This document shows positions 58,714 to 64,000 of a stretch of DNA of 64,000 bases, piece by piece. The notes beneath the pieces are model-generated. The model did no database searches and was not told the DNA's origin. It worked only from the letters and a program-made list of their open reading frames with translations. Where the stretch lies: assembly GCF_000250635.1 (NCBI RefSeq), contig NC_016940.1:3162501-3226500 (forward strand), given 5' to 3'. The stretch comes from Saprospira grandis str. Lewin (GTDB lineage: Bacteria > Bacteroidota > Bacteroidia > Chitinophagales > Saprospiraceae). Numbering within the stretch: position 1 is the stretch's first letter; each line of letters begins with the position of its first letter. A program made the translations under genes and the position numbers.

Positions 58714-59241
58714 CTAGTCGGCCAAGCCCTTGAGCAAGCTTCTTCTGTTGTTTTGCTCCAAGACCTTAAAGGTATAATTATACAAATTTTTTTGGTCCTT
58801 CTCATGCGCCTGCTCGCTCAATAGGGTCCAGTCTTCTGCCTTGAGTTCAGGAAAAAAGGTATCGGCCCCCTGTAAGTCAATTTCTACTTCTGTCAAATAA
58901 AGTTTATGGCAAAAAGGAAGCGCCTGCCGATAAATTTGCCCCCCGCCAATAATAAATACTTCTTCGCAGCCCTCCTTTTTTAGGGTTTTCAAACTCTCCC
59001 AAAGAGAAGGAAAAACCTCTATGCCTTCTGCACCGTATTTCTTTTGTCGGCTCAATACGATGTTGCGCCGCTTGGGCAAGGGCCGCCCCAAAGAAACAAA
59101 GGTTTTTCGGCCCATAATGATGGGATGCCCTAGGGTGGTGGCCTTAAAGTAACGCAAATCAGCCGGCAAATACCAAGGCATTTTATTGCCCTTGCCAATG
59201 GCTCGGTTTTGGTTGCAAGCCACAATAGCAGATATAATCAT
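58714..59241 (-). CDS. folA: Dihydrofolate reductase (175 aa)
   Basis: Reduces dihydrofolate to tetrahydrofolate with NADPH. Motifs: IVACNQNRAIGKGNKMPWYL (residues ~6-25), PADLRYFKATTLGHPIIMGR, KTFVSLGRPLPKRRNIVLSR and VFIIGGGQIYRQALPF, then YLTEVEIDLQGADTFFPEL. All substrate and cofactor residues expected by eye are present. The last ~12 residues (NNRRSLLKGLAD) extend past the usual end and reach almost to structured element T. Monocistronic, divergent from the Nudix gene. Confidence 0.95.
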   Translation of the reverse strand: MIISAIVACNQNRAIGKGNKMPWYLPADLRYFKATTLGHPIIMGRKTFVSLGRPLPKRRNIVLSRQKKYGAEGIEVFPSLWESLKTLKKEGCEEVFIIGGGQIYRQALPFCHKLYLTEVEIDLQGADTFFPELKAEDWTLLSEQAHEKDQKNLYNYTFKVLEQNNRRSLLKGLAD

Positions 59242-59374
59242 AGCAAATGTTTGTTAGCAAAATAAAAGAAGTTCGTAACTATTGTTACAAGGAACAAGTT
59301 GGCAAAAGTTTAAGTTAAGTAAAAAAAAGTAGAGTTAGGGACTAGTTGAAATGCGGTCCCCAAAAAAAAGAACA

Positions 59375-60031
59375 ATGAAAGCAAAATTTATTCGCCATCT
59401 GCAGGCAGAAATCGCTCAAAAATTACCCGGACAAGCCGCACAAAAAGAAATGATGGGCCAAGCCCTCGCCCGAAGAGCAGACCAAGAGTCGCGCTTCAAA
59501 TTGCCCAAAAAATATAAAGAAGCGGCTACTTTGCTTTTGCTGTATATGCACAAAGGAGAATGGCATACGGCGCTAATGCAACGGCCCGCTTCGCCTTATC
59601 CCCATAGCAAGCAAATTAGTTTTCCTGGTGGGGGACTAGAGGTCTTTGATGCCGGCCCCGCCGCCGCCGCCCTCCGAGAAACCGAAGAGGAGTTTGGCGT
59701 TTTGGCCGAAACTGTAGAGCTCTTAGGCCCTATGACTCCACTCTATATTCCCGTGAGTAATTATTTGGTTTATCCCTTTGTGGGCTACCTAGAAGAACGA
59801 CCCCATTTTGTCCCCGATGCCGAAGAAGTGGAAGAGATTATCGAAATCCCTTTGGCCGAATTGCTCGATTCTACGAACCGAAAATCTAAGGATATTCAAA
59901 CCTATAATGGCCGCATTTTGCCCAATATGCCGTATTTTGACCTTTGCGGAAAAACGGTTTGGGGCGCCACTGCTATGATGCTCAGTGAGTTTGTGGCCCT
60001 TTGTAAGGCCTTGGCCCAAGAAGCCGCCTGA
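59375..60031 (+). CDS. Nudix hydrolase of the CoA-pyrophosphatase (YeaB/NudL) type (218 aa)
   Basis: Starts at the ATG at 59375 (MKAKFIRHLQAEIAQKLPGQ); an ATG 24 bp upstream is possible. The Nudix box reads GGGLEVFDAGPAAAALRETE, then EEFGV, which fits the CoA-hydrolase variant (PGGxxxxxD..AxxALREtxEE). HSKQISFPGG just before it is the family's extra motif for CoA-type members. Expected reaction: hydrolysis of CoA or acyl-CoA to phosphopantetheine and ADP. Own terminator. Confidence 0.85.
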   Translation: MKAKFIRHLQAEIAQKLPGQAAQKEMMGQALARRADQESRFKLPKKYKEAATLLLLYMHKGEWHTALMQRPASPYPHSKQISFPGGGLEVFDAGPAAAALRETEEEFGVLAETVELLGPMTPLYIPVSNYLVYPFVGYLEERPHFVPDAEEVEEIIEIPLAELLDSTNRKSKDIQTYNGRILPNMPYFDLCGKTVWGATAMMLSEFVALCKALAQEAA

Positions 60032-60046
60032 AGAAATTAACCCCCC

Positions 60047-60082
60047 AAAAAAGGGCTGTCGATAACCGACAGCCCTTTTTTT
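60047..60082. terminator. Terminator of the Nudix gene
   Basis: AAAAAAGGGCTGTCG / CGACAGCCCTTTTTTT with an ATAAC loop, 15 bp after the stop. Confidence 0.94.
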
Positions 60083-60120
60083 ATGGAAAAATATCTTACT
60101 TTTAGAAGGCGGGGCCCAAT

Positions 60121-60245
60121 GGCCTAGCGATGTGTAAGGGGGCGGCGAAGCCGCAGACCAAAGCCGCCAAAGGCGGCTGCAGGGCCGAGCAGAGAGCGAG
60201 CCCTGAAACGTAGCGCCGACGACCGAAGGGAGGCGGAGGCCCCAA
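60121..60245 (-). repeat. Structured interspersed element, copy U (GGCCT/AGGCC subtype)
   Basis: From GGCCTAGCGATG to GCGGAGGCCCC, minus orientation. Small hairpin GGCGGC-GAA-GCCGC; variable hairpin AGCCGCC-AAA-GGCGGCT. Confidence 0.85.
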
Positions 60246-60294
60246 AAATAAATTGAATCAACAACAGCAGAAATAAATACAGCAGCTTAACGCT

Positions 60295-60819
60295 ATGGGA
60301 AGAATTGGAATTGAGGGCATGGAGTTTTATGCCTATCACGGATTTTATGAGGAAGAACGCAAAATGGGCGGCCGCTATCGCCTAGATGTGTATGTGGAAA
60401 CGGCTACGGGCAAGGTGGGCAAAACCGATGAATTGGGCGATACCGTGAATTATGAAACCATTTATCGGGCGGCTAAGGTAGAAATGGCCAAGCCCTCCAA
60501 GATGATTGAACATCTGGCCCAGCGGATTATGGACCGATTGCGCTCTATTTTGAGTAAGGCGGCCGATATTGAGCTGCGCCTTTCTAAGTTGGACCCACCC
60601 CTGGGTGGTCCCGTTAGCCGCACTTTTGTTGAGCTGCGGCAAAATTTTGTGGTCAAATGTGGCAAATGTGGCAAAAGCTTTTTGCAGCATGAAGCTGGCG
60701 AATGTTGGGAAAAACATGGTTTGATTTATCCCGAAACCAAGGCCACCCTCATCCGAAATCATGGCCCCAATATTTGTGCAAATTGTATTCAACCCCACCT
60801 GATTAAAAATAAAGATTAG
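60295..60819 (+). CDS. folB: Dihydroneopterin aldolase fused to a C-terminal Cys4-type domain (174 aa)
   Basis: Residues 1-~118 are a FolB domain: IGIEGMEFYAYHGFYEEERK with the catalytic-loop Glu, DTVNYETIYRAAKVEMA with Tyr53, MIEHLAQRIMDRL and ELRLSKLDPPLGGPVSRT with Lys98. It splits dihydroneopterin in folate synthesis. Residues ~119-174 are an extra tail with five cysteines: KCGKCGKSF (122, 125), GECW (137) and NICANC (161, 164), spaced like a zinc ribbon. FolB is normally about 120 residues, so this is a fusion. Its stop abuts the start of the amine-oxidase gene with no gap. Another folate gene, folA, lies ~1 kb away but on the other strand. Confidence 0.88.
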   Translation: MGRIGIEGMEFYAYHGFYEEERKMGGRYRLDVYVETATGKVGKTDELGDTVNYETIYRAAKVEMAKPSKMIEHLAQRIMDRLRSILSKAADIELRLSKLDPPLGGPVSRTFVELRQNFVVKCGKCGKSFLQHEAGECWEKHGLIYPETKATLIRNHGPNICANCIQPHLIKNKD

Positions 60820-62163
60820 ATGTCTAGCTCTCCCGCCAATCGTTTTTTAGCCCCCGTTTTTCAAGCACTCAGTCCCCGCCTTTGGGAGCTGAGTACGAGC
60901 CCCTATTTTCAGGGACAGGTCCTTATTGTTGGGGCTGGTTTGGCTGGCCTGACGGCGGCCTATATGCTTAAGCAGCAGGGCTTACGGCCCATTATTGTAG
61001 AGGCTAAAAAGCGTCCCGCTGGCCGCTTGGCCAATCTCCGAAACTGGGCCGATATGCCGCTAGAACTAGGCGCGGAATGGCTGCATGGGCAGCGCTCTAC
61101 GCTTTTCCGCTGGTTAGATGGCCAGTACCAAAACCAAATTGTAGAAGATGAAGGGGAGGAGTTTGTGCCTTACAAACAGCAGTTGCGGGCCCTAGAGGAT
61201 TATCCCGGCGCAGAGGTTTTGCTCGAGCGACTCAATGAGTTGGGCTATGAAGAAGCGCCCATTAAAGGCAATTTATTGGATTGGGCCGAGCAAAATGGCA
61301 TTGATCAGGCGCTTTATCCTTTGCTGGAGTATTGGGCTGGCGAATGGGGCTGCTCGGCCAAGGAGTTGGGTATAGAAGCCCTAGCCAAAATCAATAGACA
61401 ATGGTCTTCTGGCGATCTGGACTTTAAGGCAGAGCCCTCGCTCTATGATCTTATTGATGAGTCGCTGATCCGTCCGCTCCGCCCATATTTGCAGTTGGGC
61501 CAAGTCGTAAAACATATTGATTATAGTGGGGCGCAGATTAAGGTCTTTACTCAAGATCAAACGATTGTGGTGGATAAGCTGCTACTGACCGTTCCCCTGC
61601 CTGTTTTGCAAAAGGAGAGCATTAGCTTTGCGCCCAGTTTGCCTAGCGCCAAAACTGCAGCAATTCAGCGATTGAAAATGGGCGATGGCCTGAAAATCTT
61701 CTTTAAATTTAATCGCCTATTTTGGAGCGGCGATATTATTGGGGCCAAAATGGCCAGCAGTTATATTGATACGCAGGCCTATAAGTCGGGCAAGGATGCT
61801 ATCCTTTGCGCCTGGGCCTTTGGCGAAAAGGCCGAAATTCTACGAAATATGGGCCAAGAGCTCGCTAGCCGAGCCATTTTAGCCGAATTAGATAGCCTTT
61901 ATGTGGGGGCGGCCAGCAGCCATTTTGAAAAATATTATTGGCAGGACTGGAGCCAAGAGGAGCACATCTGGGGCGCCTATTCTTATCCCTCCAATAGTGA
62001 GCAGCCCGGCGATAGAGCCGAACTACAAGCTCCGATCGATTATAAATTGTATTTTGCTGGCGAAGCCTGCCACCCTAAGGGGCATATCCAAAGCCTTCAT
62101 GGGGCCTTTGAAACAGGTTATGAGGCCGCCCTACAAATCTTGATGGACCTAAATGTATCTTAA
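60820..62163 (+). CDS. Flavin monoamine oxidase-family FAD enzyme (447 aa)
   Basis: FAD-dependent oxidoreductase of the amine oxidase/phytoene-desaturase superfamily. The dinucleotide fold VLIVGAGLAGLTAAYMLKQQ (GxGxxG at 38-43) is followed by the EAKKRPAGRL motif and ELGAEWLHG. The C-terminal FAD block is LYFAGEACHPKGHIQSLHGA, then FETGYEAALQIL. No signal peptide. The substrate (polyamine, amino acid or other) cannot be told. It abuts folB upstream and overlaps the next gene by TAATG, so these three are one operon. Confidence 0.9.
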   Translation: MSSSPANRFLAPVFQALSPRLWELSTSPYFQGQVLIVGAGLAGLTAAYMLKQQGLRPIIVEAKKRPAGRLANLRNWADMPLELGAEWLHGQRSTLFRWLDGQYQNQIVEDEGEEFVPYKQQLRALEDYPGAEVLLERLNELGYEEAPIKGNLLDWAEQNGIDQALYPLLEYWAGEWGCSAKELGIEALAKINRQWSSGDLDFKAEPSLYDLIDESLIRPLRPYLQLGQVVKHIDYSGAQIKVFTQDQTIVVDKLLLTVPLPVLQKESISFAPSLPSAKTAAIQRLKMGDGLKIFFKFNRLFWSGDIIGAKMASSYIDTQAYKSGKDAILCAWAFGEKAEILRNMGQELASRAILAELDSLYVGAASSHFEKYYWQDWSQEEHIWGAYSYPSNSEQPGDRAELQAPIDYKLYFAGEACHPKGHIQSLHGAFETGYEAALQILMDLNVS

Positions 62164-62690
62164 TGAAAACGACCTATAGAGGAATTCAAAAATCTTTGGC
62201 TCACCCCAAAGCCCAGGCCTTATTTAAAGGCGATTTTTTCTGGGATAGCCGCGACCAACTAGCACCTTTTGGGGCCATGGAGGGCTACCAAAGCCTAAAA
62301 GCTTATTTGCTTTGGCGAGAAACAGCGCCCCAAGCAGATCCCCTAGAGTTTGTTAGCGATTGGATGAGCAAAAGGAGAAAGCTGAATCTGGCCCAATATG
62401 GTCCTCATTTGCTCAACCGAAAAAAGCTAGAAACGCAAATTGCCGATCGCCGCTTTCGCGATGAGTTAGAAATTCTCTCTACCGATAGTTATCTTCTGGC
62501 GGCCTGCTTGGCCCCTTTGGTCCTTGAAGGCGAGCTGCCCCGAAGCCTTTGGCCCTATCTGCAAACCGCTATGGACCGCCTGATGCTTTGGAACGAACTG
62601 CAGCCCGAATTTGGCCCAGAATGTAGCCAGCAGATTATGTATCTCTACCAAATAAAGCAAGAACTACAGCCCATTTTTAGCGCCCAATAA
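62163..62690 (+). CDS. Hypothetical protein, distantly YfeS-like (175 aa)
   Basis: Cytoplasmic; no signal. The segment FKGDFFWDSRDQLAPFGAME, then GYQSLKAYLLWRE, resembles the (D/E)FxWDxxDExxPFGxDxGxDxL start of small YfeS-like proteins of unknown function, but the match is weak. The rest is helical (EILSTDSYLLAACLAPLVLE and LQTAMDRLMLWNELQPEFG). It is coupled to the amine oxidase by TAATG and followed after 12 bp by a secreted protein gene. Confidence 0.65.
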   Translation: MKTTYRGIQKSLAHPKAQALFKGDFFWDSRDQLAPFGAMEGYQSLKAYLLWRETAPQADPLEFVSDWMSKRRKLNLAQYGPHLLNRKKLETQIADRRFRDELEILSTDSYLLAACLAPLVLEGELPRSLWPYLQTAMDRLMLWNELQPEFGPECSQQIMYLYQIKQELQPIFSAQ

Positions 62691-62702
62691 ATCTTAGCCA
62701 CT

Positions 62703-63653
62703 ATGAGAAAACTCGCCTTAATTGGCCTTTTGGCCCTCTTTATTTCGCCTAGCTTTGCCCAAGGCCTCTTGCCGCCCAAAGATAAAAAGCCCAGAGAACG
62801 CATCCTCTCCAATAAGTCGGAAGAGGGGATGACGCACCTCATTATCCGACTCGAAAAACCAGCATACAGGGCCCAAAGAGCAATTGGCTATAAAGAGGCC
62901 CGTGCTAAGCTGAAGGTAGAGTTTACGGTCTATGATATCCGAAATCGAGGTACCGATTTAGGCAATACCTATATTGCCTACTATGATCCCAAAGGAGATG
63001 AATGGGGCATCTATTTGCCGCATAATACAGCCTTTAAAGTGCGTATGTCGCACCCCAGTTTCAAAACGATTACTCGCAATTTTATTACCGCCGAGCATCC
63101 TGCCGACCTCATGGAGGAGCGCCTAGAGGTAGAGGAGGTCCCTTATACTTATCATAAGGGCGTAAAAACCTATTACCTCAAAACGATGCTCCGCTTTTCC
63201 GAAACAATTGTGGTCCATTTTAATGGGGGCGATCCCATGGAGCATATGACTTATCTGCAAGAAAATTTCAATGCCGAAAAGGTCCAAAAGCTACCGCATG
63301 TCAATAGCTTTTTCTTGACCCTCAATATCCAGAGCCAAGAGTCTTTGGCGGAGATTCTGCTGCGGCAAGCTCTAGGCGACAAAGCCTTGCCTGAGGGCTA
63401 TTATTTTGGTCCAGCCATTACCGAGGCGATTGAGAAGTTGCAAAAGTATCCTTTTACCAAATATGCAGAGCCTAGTTTTGTCGTTTGGCCCAATAAGGAG
63501 CCTTATCTCTCCAAAAATGATTATAGCCAGCTCTCTAATATGACTGCCGACTTTAAGAAACGAAAGTTTACGGAGCATATCCTCCTGAACCCCGATGATT
63601 TCGAGAAGAGTAAGGATTATAAGCATAAGCTTTTACTAGAATTACAAAAGTAA
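62703..63653 (+). CDS. Hypothetical secreted protein (316 aa)
   Basis: Signal peptide at residues 1-19 (MRKLALIGLLALFISPSFAQ). Residues ~40-140 look like a beta-sandwich with LKVEFTVYDIRNRGTDLGNT and AFKVRMSHPSFKTITRNFIT, in the style of carboxypeptidase-regulatory-like domains. Residues ~150-316 mix strands and helices (IVVHFNGGDPMEHMTYLQEN, then AITEAIEKLQKYPFTKYAEP). I do not recognise a family. It is the last gene of the folB operon, closed by a terminator. Confidence 0.7.
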   Translation: MRKLALIGLLALFISPSFAQGLLPPKDKKPRERILSNKSEEGMTHLIIRLEKPAYRAQRAIGYKEARAKLKVEFTVYDIRNRGTDLGNTYIAYYDPKGDEWGIYLPHNTAFKVRMSHPSFKTITRNFITAEHPADLMEERLEVEEVPYTYHKGVKTYYLKTMLRFSETIVVHFNGGDPMEHMTYLQENFNAEKVQKLPHVNSFFLTLNIQSQESLAEILLRQALGDKALPEGYYFGPAITEAIEKLQKYPFTKYAEPSFVVWPNKEPYLSKNDYSQLSNMTADFKKRKFTEHILLNPDDFEKSKDYKHKLLLELQK

Positions 63654-63664
63654 GGCGCCAAAAT

Positions 63665-63699
63665 CTCCTCAACAGTTTACTGTTGGGGAGTTTTTTTTT
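63665..63699 (+). terminator. Terminator of the folB operon
   Basis: CTCCTCAACAG / CTGTTGGGGAG, loop TTTA, then nine T residues, 12 bp after the stop. Confidence 0.92.
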
Positions 63700-63833
63700 G
63701 GGCCCGCGGCCGCCCTTTTGAGTAGGGGCGGCCGCCGCTATGCTTCGGGGCTCGCTGCTCGCTCGGCCCTGCAGGCAGGCTTTGCCTGCCTTTGGTCTGG
63801 CCCTTCGGGCCACCCGCTCCGCAGCGCTGGGCC
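63698..63833 (+). repeat. Structured interspersed element, copy V (GGCCC/GGGCC subtype)
   Basis: From TGGGCCCGCGGCC to CAGCGCTGGGCC, plus orientation, starting right after the terminator T run. Variable hairpin GGCAGGC-TTT-GCCTGCC; small hairpin GGCCC-TTC-GGGCC. Confidence 0.88.
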
Positions 63834-63865
63834 CTCAGCGGCCCTTCGGGCCTTCGCAGAAAAGC

Positions 63866-63970
63866 GGTATTCGTCGCTGCGCTCCTCATTCGTTTTCACG
63901 ACCCCGCCCACCCGCCCCTCCTCGGGAGTCCCTAAGGAATCCCTCAGGGGTACTGTTGGCGGGGTTTTTT
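63866..63970 (-). repeat. Second repeat family: GGATTCC hairpin plus GGAGCGAAGCGACGAA tail, copy 2
   Basis: Inverted relative to 41711-41797: starts GGTATTCGTCGCTGCGCTCC, then CCCGCCCACCCGCCCC and the GGGAGTCC-CTAA-GGAATCCC palindrome. The outer arms ACCCCGCC / GGCGGGGT and a run of six T also give it a terminator-like end at 63966. The last 30 bases of the window show nothing. Confidence 0.7.
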
Positions 63971-64000
63971 AGAGACTGTTTAAAATTTTGTGTATGGGTT

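Noticed and set aside
58707-58718. GGATCCACTAGT, identical to a cloning polylinker segment
   Set aside because: Only 12 bases match and the next bases differ from common vectors; it spans the folA stop codon, so it is genomic and a coincidence.
1209-63833. Structured elements as ordinary intrinsic terminators
   Set aside because: They contain strong stems, but the T tract lies before the 5' end rather than after the 3' stem, and many copies sit after a separate true terminator.

Overview
The window looks like chromosome of a gliding, protein-secreting member of the Bacteroidota. Evidence: secreted proteins end in a type IX secretion (T9SS) sorting domain, promoters match the Bacteroidota -7 box TAnnTTTG, genes lack clear Shine-Dalgarno sites, and the families present (imelysin, LysM/RlpA, NamZ, MORN, secreted TonB-C proteins) are typical. 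Style and repeat content make me think of Saprospira, but that is inference. I see no rRNA, tRNA or CRISPR.

Layout. 1-11.4 kb: the end of an imelysin gene and two giant tandem paralogous T9SS-exported adhesin-like proteins. 11.6-13.1 kb: a complete IS4-family element. 13.2-23.4 kb: mostly minus-strand genes (PDH E2, a secreted NTF2-like protein, a MORN protein, Dps, a two-AAA ATPase), with plus-strand nucleotidyltransferase and GH25 lysozyme genes and a relic of a lost T9SS gene. 23.4-25.0 kb: non-coding, with an array of 17 hairpin repeats of 41 bp. 25.0-32 kb: an ABC/LolA-like operon, an orphan ParA, ribD and a DMT transporter. 32-38.5 kb: a barrel-like protein, a coiled-coil/LRR/AAA operon, thioredoxin, PBP4-type DacB and a lipid A acyltransferase. 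38.6-47 kb: TonB-C proteins, ApbE, an MbnP-like lipoprotein, a hotdog protein, NamZ, DUF72, a LysM protein and a lipoprotein. 47-58.5 kb: a pseudouridine synthase, an 1888-residue alpha-2-macroglobulin lipoprotein, MarC, EtfBA and a voltage-sensor-like membrane protein. 58.7-63.7 kb: DHFR, a Nudix hydrolase, DHNA aldolase fused to a Cys-rich tail, an amine oxidase and two unknown genes.

The most striking feature is not a gene. Most larger intergenic gaps hold a copy of a roughly 120-200 bp GC-rich element, about 21 copies in 64 kb in both orientations. Its ends and internal arms differ between copies, but they differ together, so base pairing is kept: the terminal helix exists as GGCCT/AGGCC, GGCCC/GGGCC and GGCTG/CAGCC. 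At least four helices show such compensatory change. The 5' end often sits within about 20 bp of a stop codon. One copy is split by the IS with a 9 bp target duplication, and another carries an 84 bp insertion made of three further hairpins. The 41-bp array shows the same behaviour on a smaller scale: a constant 20 bp box alternating with a palindrome whose two arms change together.

Cell-envelope and peptidoglycan functions dominate the genes (DacB, GH25, NamZ, LysM/RlpA, LpxL-like, alpha-2-macroglobulin, Lol-like ABC system), with cofactor genes (ribD, apbE, folA, folB, etfBA) interspersed. Operons are short and tightly packed, several with ATGA or TAATG start/stop overlaps, and are closed by strong intrinsic terminators, by the structured element, or both.
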